This document shows, piece by piece, positions 1 to 6,273 of a stretch of DNA of 8,231 nt (positions are counted from its first letter, which is position 1; every line of letters starts with the position of its first letter). A model generated the notes under the pieces. It was given only the letters and a program-made list of their open reading frames with translations. It did not search any database and was not told the origin of the DNA. Source of the DNA: Comamonadaceae bacterium (GTDB lineage Bacteria; Pseudomonadota; Gammaproteobacteria; Burkholderiales; Burkholderiaceae_C); the NCBI GenBank assembly GCA_947374105.1, contig CANCAO010000054.1, positions 1 to 8,231 on the forward strand. The letters run 5' to 3'. The position numbers were made by a program, and so were the translations under genes.

Positions 1-789
1 TTGCAACCGGGCGTCTGGGCCAAAGATTTGACGCTGCATATGCTGGGCCGCTTTGGGGCCGAGGGCCTGAACTACCGCGCCATCGAGTACGTGGGCGCTG
101 CGGTGGCCGCCATGGAAATTGACGACCGCATGACCCTGTCCAACCACGCTGCCGAGCTGGGGGCCAAGGCCGCGCTGCTGGAGGCGGATGACAAAACTCT
201 CAAGTGGCTGGCCGCGCATGGGGCCAAAGCGCCCAAGCCGGTGTTTGCCGATGCTGATGCGGTGTACGCCGAGCGCATCGTGATTGACGCGTCTGCATTG
301 GCCCCCCAAGTGGCGCGACGCCACGCGGTGGACGACATCGTGGCCGCGCACGAGGTGGTGGGGCAGAAAATCAACTTCGCCTTGATTGGCACCTGCACCA
401 ACGGGCGGCTCGACGACATTCGTCAGGCGGCGGCGATTCTCAAAGGCAAGCGCCTAGCCAAGGGCGTGCGCATGATCATCACGCCCGCCTCGCGCCAGAT
501 TTATCTGGCCGCCATGCGCGAGGGCTTGTTTGAGATATTGACCGAAGCCGGGGCCTCGGTAGAGGCCGCTGGCTGCGGCACTTGCGTGGGCATTACGAAC
601 CACCTGATTCCGGGCGATCGCGAGGTGGTGATATCGAGTGCCAACCGCAACTTCAAAGGTCGCTTGGGCAACCATGATGCTGAAATCTGGCTGGGCTCCG
701 CGGCGACGGTGGCGGCCTCGGCGCTGACAGGTTGCATCACCGATCCGCGCACGGTGGTGGGCGGGCAATGGGAAGCGTCATATGCTTAA
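1..789 (+). CDS. LeuC/aconitase-family hydro-lyase large subunit, C-terminal part (5' end outside window)
   Basis: This is the large subunit of a two-subunit [4Fe-4S] hydro-lyase of the 3-isopropylmalate dehydratase/homoaconitase family. The 262 visible residues are roughly the last 60% of a protein that is usually about 420 residues; the TTG at position 1 is almost certainly internal, because the reading opens directly into a conserved part of the domain (VWAKDLTLHMLGR). Three cluster-ligand cysteines are visible, counted from position 1: C132 in GTCTNGR, and C192 and C195 in GCGTCVG. The substrate-binding SANRNFKGR segment (about 213-221) and the ATVAASAL tail follow. So the subunit looks catalytically intact. 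The small subunit follows after 37 bp and an ICL/PEPM-type lyase after that; with no leuB or leuA in view, this fits a catabolic hydratase such as dimethylmaleate hydratase DmdA better than leucine synthesis. The family is certain, the substrate is not. Confidence 0.9.
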   Translation: MQPGVWAKDLTLHMLGRFGAEGLNYRAIEYVGAAVAAMEIDDRMTLSNHAAELGAKAALLEADDKTLKWLAAHGAKAPKPVFADADAVYAERIVIDASALAPQVARRHAVDDIVAAHEVVGQKINFALIGTCTNGRLDDIRQAAAILKGKRLAKGVRMIITPASRQIYLAAMREGLFEILTEAGASVEAAGCGTCVGITNHLIPGDREVVISSANRNFKGRLGNHDAEIWLGSAATVAASALTGCITDPRTVVGGQWEASYA

Positions 790-842
790 TTGGCCCGTAG
801 AGCTTATAAATAATGCATGAGCAGCTATGAAAACAATAGTAA
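787..842. repeat. Putative dispersed intergenic repeat (Comamonadaceae-type), degenerate copy
   Basis: The 37-bp gap between the two hydratase subunits, plus a few bases on either side, is AT-rich and unlike the flanking coding DNA. Read on the minus strand it runs TTTTCATAGCTGCTC..., a TTATTTATAAGC core, then CTACGGGCCAATT. From memory this resembles a short repeat scattered through Comamonadaceae genomes (ATAGCTGCTTGCGCTTATT-like with a GGCCAATTT end). The centre can form an imperfect hairpin (GCTTAT at 802-807 against ATAATGC at 809-815, with a bulge). The start codon of the next gene (827) and its first five or so codons lie inside the element. I see no second copy in the window, so the repeat status rests on recognition, not on a count. 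Confidence 0.45.
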
Positions 843-1366
843 ATACTGACAACGTGAAATCTGAACATCCGATCCAAGGCCGTGCCTACGTCCTGGGCCA
901 AGACGTCAATACCGACCTGTGCTGCTCGGGCAAGTACCTGCCGGGCAAGGACGAAGCCTTCATTGCTGGCCAAGCGTTTGAGGCAATCTCCCCCGGCTTT
1001 GCGCGCCGCTTTGAAGCCGGCGGCGTGATCGTCGCGGGCGAGCACTTCGGCATCAACTCCTCGCGTGAACAGGCGGTGCACATCTTGCGACGCATGGGCG
1101 TGGCGGCCATCGTGGCGCCCTCGTTTGGGCGGCAGTTTTTCCGTAACGCCATCAACAACGGCCTGCTGGTGGTGGAGTGCGACACGACGGGCATCGCGGA
1201 GGGAGACGAGATCACGCTGGATTTGGAGACTTCGGCTTTGACTGTGGCCCAAAGACAGATCACACGCGCCTTGCCGGCCGTGCCTGAGGCTATCCGTGCG
1301 ATTTTGCGTGAGGGCGGCTTGATTCCTTTCCTTAAAAAATACCCGGATTGGCAGGTGACCGCATGA
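827..1366 (+). CDS. LeuD/DmdB-family hydro-lyase small subunit
   Basis: This is the swivelling small subunit that closes the active site of the adjacent LeuC-like protein. It has 179 residues, the length of the compact archaeal-type LeuD/homoaconitase/DmdB group rather than the roughly 200 of enterobacterial LeuD. Visible motifs are DVNTD (26-30), the substrate-recognition loop GKYLPGK (35-41), GEHFGINSSREQA (71-83, with S79 and R80 as the expected substrate/catalytic contacts) and SFGRQFFRNAINNGL (99-113). The loop reads YLPG where characterised homoaconitases have YLRT and isopropylmalate isomerases have other sequences, so the substrate may differ from both. ATG at 827 is the best start although its Shine-Dalgarno is weak (GAG around 819-821); about 15 N-terminal residues are encoded within or next to the intergenic repeat and look non-conserved. 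GTG at 854 is an in-frame alternative. Its stop overlaps the next start (ATGA), so the two are translationally coupled. Confidence 0.9.
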   Translation: MKTIVNTDNVKSEHPIQGRAYVLGQDVNTDLCCSGKYLPGKDEAFIAGQAFEAISPGFARRFEAGGVIVAGEHFGINSSREQAVHILRRMGVAAIVAPSFGRQFFRNAINNGLLVVECDTTGIAEGDEITLDLETSALTVAQRQITRALPAVPEAIRAILREGGLIPFLKKYPDWQVTA

Positions 1367-2235
1367 ACGATTCAGGAGCAACCCGGCCCAGCGCCAGTCA
1401 ACTTCGCCAAGCTTTGCGCCTGCGCTTGGCCCAAGCGCAGCAGGGCGGCACGGCCCTGATCGCCCCCGGCATTTTTGATGGCTATGGCGCACGCATGGTG
1501 ATGCAAGGCGGCTTCGAGGCCGCTTACATGACGGGCAATGGCGTGTCGGCCAGCCTGCTGGGCACGCCTGATGTGGGTTTGATTGACCTGACCCTGATGG
1601 CCAACCACGCGCGCCATGTGGCCGCGTGCATTGACATCCCGCTGATCTGCGATGCCGACACAGGCTACGGCGGCGTGGTCGGCGTGCGTCGTACCGTGCA
1701 GGAGTTTGAAGCCGCCGGTGTGGCCGCCATCCACATGGAAGACCAACTCTCGCCCAAGCGCTGCGCGCAGTTCCCCGGTGCGCGTTCGGTGCTGGAGTTT
1801 GATGAGGCAGTTGCCAAGATCGCCGCCGCCGTGGCCGCTCGCAGCGACCCCGACTTCATCGTGATTGCGCGCACCGACAGCGCAGGCTCGATGGGCTTGG
1901 GCGAGGCGATCAAACGCGCCCAGGCCTTTGAACGTGTCGGCGCAGGCGCGGTGTTTGTGGAGCTGAAAGCGCACGACGGTATCCTGGACGACTTGCGCCG
2001 CGTGGCCGATGCGGTGTCCATCCCCTGCCTGGTCAACATCGACGCCGGTGGCCCGCTGGCCGCGCTGCACGCCAATGACTTGCACCGCCACGGCATTGCC
2101 TTGGCCATCTACCCCGCGTTGATCCGCAACGCCGTTGGTTTTGCCATGCGCGAGGCCTTGCAGCACTTGAAGCAAGACGGTTCTACCGTTGCCATGCGGC
2201 CCCGCATGATCAGCGGTGCGGAGTACAACGCTTAG
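1363..2235 (+). CDS. Isocitrate lyase/PEP mutase superfamily lyase (PrpB/dimethylmalate-lyase-like)
   Basis: This is a 290-residue TIM-barrel enzyme that should cleave a 2-hydroxy di- or tricarboxylate by retro-aldol chemistry, releasing a 2-oxo acid or glyoxylate-type product plus a carboxylate. Evidence: PGIFDGYGARM (35-45), the Mg-binding DADTGYGG (97-104), IHMEDQ (123-128), the loop SPKRCAQF (130-137) carrying the expected catalytic Cys134, and IARTDS (168-173). PrpB and 2,3-dimethylmalate lyase are the nearest kinds; PEP mutase is unlikely because the cysteine is retained. The canonical loop is KRCGH, and here G-H is replaced by A-Q. I chose ATG 1363, which overlaps the upstream TGA by 4 bp and has AGGTG six bases or so upstream; a TTG five codons earlier is less credible. 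Coupling to the hydratase subunits implies consecutive steps: hydration, then cleavage. Exact substrate unknown. Confidence 0.9.
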   Translation: MNDSGATRPSASQLRQALRLRLAQAQQGGTALIAPGIFDGYGARMVMQGGFEAAYMTGNGVSASLLGTPDVGLIDLTLMANHARHVAACIDIPLICDADTGYGGVVGVRRTVQEFEAAGVAAIHMEDQLSPKRCAQFPGARSVLEFDEAVAKIAAAVAARSDPDFIVIARTDSAGSMGLGEAIKRAQAFERVGAGAVFVELKAHDGILDDLRRVADAVSIPCLVNIDAGGPLAALHANDLHRHGIALAIYPALIRNAVGFAMREALQHLKQDGSTVAMRPRMISGAEYNA

Positions 2236-2261
2236 CTGGGTTTGGCTGAAGTGGAGAGTTG

Positions 2262-2281
2262 GGAAACGCGGTTTCCTTTTT
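2262..2281 (+). terminator. Probable Rho-independent terminator
   Basis: A perfect 6-bp stem GGAAAC/GTTTCC with a GCG loop (2262-2276) is followed directly by five T residues (2277-2281). It lies 27 bp after the lyase stop and 23 bp before the binding-protein start, so it would end the hydratase-lyase transcript or partly attenuate expression of the next gene. The stem is short, so termination may be incomplete. Confidence 0.6.
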
Positions 2282-2304
2282 GAATTGATTTGAAGGGCTT
2301 GACC

Positions 2305-3072
2305 ATGAAAATACGTTTATCGAATGCCGTAGCGCCCATCGCCTTGCTGTTGGCGCTGGCTTGCAGCAGCGCCGTTCAGGCCGTCGAAATCAAGGTGCTT
2401 AGCGGTAACGGGGCCAAGGCCGCAGTGACCGAGTTGGGCGCGCAGTTTGAGCGCCTCAGTGGGCACAAGGTGACGATTCATTTCGAGGTCAACCCCGGTG
2501 TCAAAAAACGCATTGACGAGGGTGAAGCCTTCGATGTGGCGGTGCTGAACCCCCCGTTTTTGGACGAGCAAATCAAGAACGGCAAGGTCATAGCCAGCAC
2601 GCGCACCGTGCTGGGCCGTGCAGGCATCGGCGCGGCGATTCGTGCGGGCGCGCCCAAGCCGGATATTTCGACGGTAGAGGGTTTTAAAAATGCGCTCTTG
2701 GCCAGCAAGTCAGTGGCCTACCCGGGCGAGGGTTCCAGTGGCCGCTATTTCGTGACGGTGATTGATCGCATGGGCCTGACCCAAGCCATGGCCAGCAAAA
2801 TGCGCCCCATGCCCGCCGAGTACAACGTGGAAGTGGTGGCCAGCGGCGAGGTGGATATGGTGGTGGTGGTCGCCTCACGCATCAACGGCGTGCAGGGTGT
2901 GCAGTCGCTGGGCACAATCCCGGCATCGTTGCAAACCTGGATCGGTTTTACGGCGGGCCTGTCTGCACAGGCCAAAGAGGCGCAAGCCGCCCGCGAAATG
3001 CTGAAGTTCTTTACCTCAGCCGCCGCTGAGAAAATCTTGCGGGACAAAGGGGTCGAGCCCTTTGTTGAGTGA
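2305..3072 (+). CDS. ModA-like periplasmic substrate-binding protein (orphan, ligand unknown)
   Basis: This is a 255-residue secreted solute-binding protein of the SBP_bac_11/ModA type. It has a Sec signal peptide (MKIR, hydrophobic stretch about 9-20, cleavage expected after VQA at 24-26); the Cys20 context ALAC is not a good lipobox. The mature part opens with IKVLSGNGAKAAV and continues with FEVNPGVKKRIDEGEAFDVAVL, the usual first half of the binding cleft. The two serines that bind molybdate in E. coli ModA align with non-serine residues here (GNGA and NPGV), so molybdate is unlikely and an organic anion is more plausible. Start ATG 2305 has AAGGG upstream; TTG 2290 is rejected because it would put extra residues before the signal peptide. 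It lies in the same direction as the lyase but behind a terminator. No permease or ATPase is nearby. A related gene lies tail to tail with it. Confidence 0.82.
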   Translation: MKIRLSNAVAPIALLLALACSSAVQAVEIKVLSGNGAKAAVTELGAQFERLSGHKVTIHFEVNPGVKKRIDEGEAFDVAVLNPPFLDEQIKNGKVIASTRTVLGRAGIGAAIRAGAPKPDISTVEGFKNALLASKSVAYPGEGSSGRYFVTVIDRMGLTQAMASKMRPMPAEYNVEVVASGEVDMVVVVASRINGVQGVQSLGTIPASLQTWIGFTAGLSAQAKEAQAAREMLKFFTSAAAEKILRDKGVEPFVE

Positions 3073-3097
3073 GCGGCCCAACGCCACTCAAGATCGT

Positions 3098-3856
3098 TTA
3101 CTTCGCCAGAAAGCCCGTCGCCCGAAAGTGTTTGAGCGCCGCCTCGCTGGCTAAAAACTGCATCAACGCACCTGCTGCCACTTGCTCGCTGCTTCTGGCT
3201 GTTGCATAGCTGGTGCTCAAGCCCAGCGGTGCAGGCAAAGGCCCCACCATCGTGATGTCAGGGTGCTGCAAAATTTCGCTCGATTGGCTCACGCCTAGCG
3301 CGTATTTGCCGTGTGACACGTCCTTGATCACTTCCACGCCGAAAGGCAAGACGGTGATGCGAGTTTGCAGGGCTTGGCTCAGGCCCAAGCTGTCCAGCAC
3401 CTTGGCAAAGTGAGTGCCTGCTGTGGCTCCGCGCGCCGGGTCAGCGTAGGCGATGCTGGGTGCGGCCGATAGGGTTAGTTTGAGCGCTTCAGGGGTGGAG
3501 ATGTCGGGCACGGGCGCGCCGTGGGGCACGGCCAGAGAGACCGACACCACGCCGATGCTCTGTGCCGCGTCCTGGGTCAGTCGTCCGCCTGCGCGTAGTT
3601 GCGTGATGGCGGCGTTACTCAAAATCACCACATCGGCCACCGCACCGGGTGCGCCACTCAAAACACGATCTCGTTGCGCGCCCACGGTGTCAAACGTGGC
3701 GCTCAGGGTGTGGCCGGTCTCGCGGGTGAATTCGGGCGCGATGCGCTCCACGGCAGCCTTGGCGGCCCCTGCAGCCAATACGCGGATATTGTCGGCCTGA
3801 GCTAGTGAGGACATGACAACCAAGAGGGCGAATGCAGCGTTTTGGGTACGTTTCAT
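3098..3856 (-). CDS. Second ModA-like periplasmic substrate-binding protein
   Basis: This is a 252-residue secreted binding protein of the same family as its convergent neighbour, ending 25 bp from that gene's stop. It has a signal peptide MKRTQ plus a hydrophobic stretch, with cleavage expected after AQA (19-21). The mature start IRVLAAGAAKAAVERIAPEF parallels the neighbour's IKVLSGNGAKAAV, and both carry PDIST before a helix and a SIAY/SVAY segment, so they are distant paralogues or independent members of one family. The ModA ligand serines are again not evident. The start at 3856 is chosen for the signal peptide; upstream in-frame starts would run into the helicase gene. There is no good Shine-Dalgarno (CCCC precedes the ATG). 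Transporter partners are absent from the window; it could work with a remote transporter or as a sensor component. Confidence 0.8.
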   Translation of the reverse strand: MKRTQNAAFALLVVMSSLAQADNIRVLAAGAAKAAVERIAPEFTRETGHTLSATFDTVGAQRDRVLSGAPGAVADVVILSNAAITQLRAGGRLTQDAAQSIGVVSVSLAVPHGAPVPDISTPEALKLTLSAAPSIAYADPARGATAGTHFAKVLDSLGLSQALQTRITVLPFGVEVIKDVSHGKYALGVSQSSEILQHPDITMVGPLPAPLGLSTSYATARSSEQVAAGALMQFLASEAALKHFRATGFLAK

Positions 3857-3941
3857 GGGGATTAAGTGGTTTAAGTGATATGAGGGGATAATAGAGGTTT
3901 GCCCTTGATCTGGGTATTCTTGACCCAAAACCGAAGATTTG
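3857..3941. promoter_or_regulatory. Divergent intergenic region between binding-protein and helicase genes
   Basis: This 85-bp, AT-richer gap must hold or adjoin the promoters of two divergent genes. I see GATAAT at 3887-3892 (plus) and TATTAT at 3893-3888 (minus) as possible -10 elements, but neither has a convincing -35 at 16-18 bp. A direct repeat TTAAGTG occurs at 3862-3868 and 3871-3877, and a 5-bp inverted repeat TGGGT/ACCCA at 3911-3915/3923-3927. Either could be a regulator site; none is recognisable as a known operator. Confidence 0.35.
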
Positions 3942-5432
3942 ATGACCCTAACCGCTACAGAAACCCCCGTCACCGACCTCACGGTCACGCCAGAACCACG
4001 CCTTGATGCCTTTGCGCAATTGCAACTGGCGGAGCCCTTGGCCCGTGCCGTGGCTGAGATGGGCTATGAGTCGATGACGCCGATTCAGGCGCAGGCCATC
4101 CCTGTGGTGTTGCAGGGGCGTGACGTTATGGGCGCAGCCCAGACGGGCACGGGCAAGACGGCCGCTTTCTCGTTGCCCTTGCTGCAACGCATGCTCAAAC
4201 ATGAAAACAGCTCCACCTCCCCCGCGCGCCATCCGGTGCGTGCGTTGGTGCTGCTGCCCACGCGTGAGTTGGCCGACCAAGTAGCCCAGCAAGTCAAGCT
4301 CTATGCCAAGTACACCAACCTGCGCAGCGCCGTAGTGTTTGGCGGTATCGACATGAAGCCGCAAACGCTGGAGCTTAAAAAAGGTGTTGAGGTCTTGGTG
4401 GCCACCCCAGGCCGTTTGCTCGACCACATCGAAGCCAAAAACGCCGTGCTTAATCAGGTGGAATACGTGGTGCTGGACGAGGCCGACCGCATGCTCGACA
4501 TCGGTTTCTTGCCCGACCTGCAACGCATCCTGAGCTACCTGCCCAAGCAGCGCACCACGCTGCTGTTCTCGGCTACTTTCTCTTCTGAAATCAAGCGTCT
4601 GGCCAGTAGCTACCTGCAAGACCCGGTGACTATTGAAGTGGCCCGCTCCAACGCCACAGCCTCCACCGTAGAGCAGCATTTTTACAGCGTGCCTGAAGAC
4701 GACAAACGCCGCGCCCTGCACCAAATTCTGAAGTCCCGTGGCATGAAGCAGGCCTTTGTGTTTGTGAACAGCAAACTGGGCTGCGCCCGCTTGGCCCGCA
4801 GCCTGGAGCGCGAAGGCCTCAAGACCACCGCCTTGCATGGCGACAAGAGTCAGGACGAGCGCCTCAAAGCGCTGGAGTCCTTCAAAGGCGGCGAGGTTGA
4901 TCTGTTGGTGTGTACCGATGTGGCCGCACGCGGTCTGGACATCAAAGACGTGCCTGCTGTCTTCAACTTTGACGTGCCCTTCAATGCCGAAGACTATGTG
5001 CACCGCATTGGCCGCACCGGTCGCGCCGGGGCCTCTGGCCTGGCGGTGAGCTTTGTCTCTGCCAAAGATGCCCGCTTGGTTGCTGACATTGAAAAGCTCA
5101 TCAAAACCAAGATTGAGCTCGAAGCGGTTGAGTTTGACGAAGACCAGCCTGACATCCACAAACAGGGTCGCATCAACGATGGCCGGCGCATGTACTCGCC
5201 TGAGCGCGAAGAAACCGTTCGTCGTGAGCGCGCCTCCCCGCGTGACTACGCCCGCCCGACGCAGGCAGCGCGTGACCCGTTTTTTGACAAGCCCTATGAG
5301 GCAAGCGTTGCCGCCACAGATGACGTCAAGCCCACCTGGGAACCCACGGTGCGCGCAGGTGGCCGTAGCCTGTCGGCCAACATCAAATCCAAACGCAAGG
5401 TAGCCGCTTTGTTTACGGCGTCGAGCACTTGA
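3942..5432 (+). CDS. rhlE: ATP-dependent DEAD-box RNA helicase, RhlE type
   Basis: This is a 496-residue RNA helicase that unwinds structured RNA in ribosome assembly and RNA decay. All superfamily 2 motifs are present in order: Q-motif region GYESMTPIQ (41-49), motif I AQTGTGKT (66-73), Ia PTRELADQ (106-113), Ib TPGR (155-158), II DEAD (179-182), III SAT (210-212), IV FVFVNSK (272-278), V CTDVAARGLD (324-333) and VI HRIGRTGRAG (354-363). After the core (about residue 395) comes a charged, low-conservation tail of about 100 residues ending in a basic stretch (NIKSKRKVAALF), as in RhlE proteins, whose tails vary in length and sequence. ATG 3942 is preferred over the TTG immediately before it; GAAG at 3933-3936 is a modest ribosome binding site. 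Its last 20 bp overlap the convergent apaH 3' end. The RhlE assignment over other DEAD-box types rests on overall style and is less certain than the helicase call. Confidence 0.93.
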   Translation: MTLTATETPVTDLTVTPEPRLDAFAQLQLAEPLARAVAEMGYESMTPIQAQAIPVVLQGRDVMGAAQTGTGKTAAFSLPLLQRMLKHENSSTSPARHPVRALVLLPTRELADQVAQQVKLYAKYTNLRSAVVFGGIDMKPQTLELKKGVEVLVATPGRLLDHIEAKNAVLNQVEYVVLDEADRMLDIGFLPDLQRILSYLPKQRTTLLFSATFSSEIKRLASSYLQDPVTIEVARSNATASTVEQHFYSVPEDDKRRALHQILKSRGMKQAFVFVNSKLGCARLARSLEREGLKTTALHGDKSQDERLKALESFKGGEVDLLVCTDVAARGLDIKDVPAVFNFDVPFNAEDYVHRIGRTGRAGASGLAVSFVSAKDARLVADIEKLIKTKIELEAVEFDEDQPDIHKQGRINDGRRMYSPEREETVRRERASPRDYARPTQAARDPFFDKPYEASVAATDDVKPTWEPTVRAGGRSLSANIKSKRKVAALFTASST

Positions 5433-6249
5433 CTTGAATCAGTTGGTGGGGGCGTTTCGGTACTGATTCGTCCAAGCGCATCGCACTCAAACAACCACCC
5501 CAAACGCAGCCCGTGTCCAGCGCCATCAGGTGCGGGTGCTCTAGCCAACCCAAGCGCGACCAATGGCCAAAAGCCACGGTGACGTCAGCCGTGCGCCGCC
5601 CCGGTGCGTCAAACCAAGGCACATAGCCCGGCGGTGCTGTATCTGCCCCACCACTGTGCTTGAACTCCATGCGCCCCTCGGGCGTGCAAAAGCGCAAACG
5701 GGTGAGGGCGTTGACGATCACGCGCACGCGATCCGCACCGCGCAGTGAGTCGTCCCAGGCTACAGGCGTACTGCCGTACATCTGGTGCAAGAAATCAATC
5801 AAGTCGGGGCCGCGCAACAGGGTTTCCACTTCATGGGCGAGTGCTATGGTTTTGGTAGCTGTCCACGCAGGTAATACACCCGCGTGCACCATTAATATCT
5901 CTTCACCCTGGAGCTTATCCAGGATCGCCAAACGTTGTTGGCGCAGCCAGGCCAGCAGGCCGTCGCGATCATCTGCTTGCAAGATGCCGTCCAGCGTGTC
6001 GTGCTGGTGCGCGGGCCGCACGCCGTGAGCCACGGCCAGCAAGTGCAGGTCATGATTGCCCAGCAGACAGTGTGCTGAAGCGCCCAAGCCCTTCAGTCGG
6101 CGCAGCACCGCCAAAGAACCCTGCCCCCGGTTCACCAAATCGCCCAGCAAATAGAGCGTGTCACGGCTGGGAGAGAAAGAAACCGTGTCCAGCAAGCGCT
6201 GCAACGCGTCGTCGCAGCCCTGGATGTCGCCAATCAAGTAAAGTGCCAT
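5413..6249 (-). CDS. apaH: Symmetrical bis(5'-nucleosyl)-tetraphosphatase (Ap4A hydrolase)
   Basis: ApaH hydrolyses diadenosine tetraphosphate symmetrically to two ADP and so controls Ap4A levels and Np4 capping of RNA. The 278-residue length matches the roughly 280 of the E. coli enzyme. Metal-binding motifs of the calcineurin-like phosphoesterase fold are all visible: GDIQG (7-11), GDLVNRG (36-42), GNHD (64-67), MVHAGVLPAW (120-129), FGHWS (227-231) and the C-terminal DTGCVWGG (245-252). The start at 6249 (MALYLIGDIQGC) is fixed by the catalytic motif lying immediately after it; the longer reading to 6435 would only translate the opposite strand of the next gene. The stop lies inside the end of the convergent rhlE. 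The start is 24 bp from the divergent membrane-protein gene, so its promoter must overlap that gene's 5' coding region. No strong Shine-Dalgarno is seen. Confidence 0.95.
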   Translation of the reverse strand: MALYLIGDIQGCDDALQRLLDTVSFSPSRDTLYLLGDLVNRGQGSLAVLRRLKGLGASAHCLLGNHDLHLLAVAHGVRPAHQHDTLDGILQADDRDGLLAWLRQQRLAILDKLQGEEILMVHAGVLPAWTATKTIALAHEVETLLRGPDLIDFLHQMYGSTPVAWDDSLRGADRVRVIVNALTRLRFCTPEGRMEFKHSGGADTAPPGYVPWFDAPGRRTADVTVAFGHWSRLGWLEHPHLMALDTGCVWGGCLSAMRLDESVPKRPHQLIQVKCSTP

Positions 6250-6273
6250 GGTGTTTATTGTCCGCTGTGTTCC

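Noticed and set aside
1..1366. Leucine-biosynthesis leuC-leuD assignment
   Set aside because: The compact small subunit, YLPG loop, coupled lyase and lack of leuB/leuA nearby argue against it, although sequence upstream of the window could change this.
737..1492. 251-codon antisense open frame across the small-subunit gene
   Set aside because: It spans an intergenic repeat and two well-supported genes on the other strand, and its product has no family features.
1372..2175. 267-codon open frame antisense to the lyase gene
   Set aside because: Same shadow effect: composition is odd, there is no ribosome binding site or domain, and the plus-strand gene is clear.
2305..3072. Molybdate transporter modA assignment or lipoprotein call
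   Set aside because: Ligand serines are not conserved, modBC are absent, and the cysteine in the signal peptide is not in a proper lipobox.
3857..3988. 44-residue N-terminal extension of the second binding protein
   Set aside because: It would place non-hydrophobic residues before a clear signal peptide and overlap the helicase start.
3948..5159. 403-codon open frame antisense to the RNA helicase
   Set aside because: It lies fully opposite a gene with every DEAD-box motif, and its translation is His/Gln/Gly/Ala-rich without recognisable domains, as expected of a shadow frame in GC-rich coding DNA.
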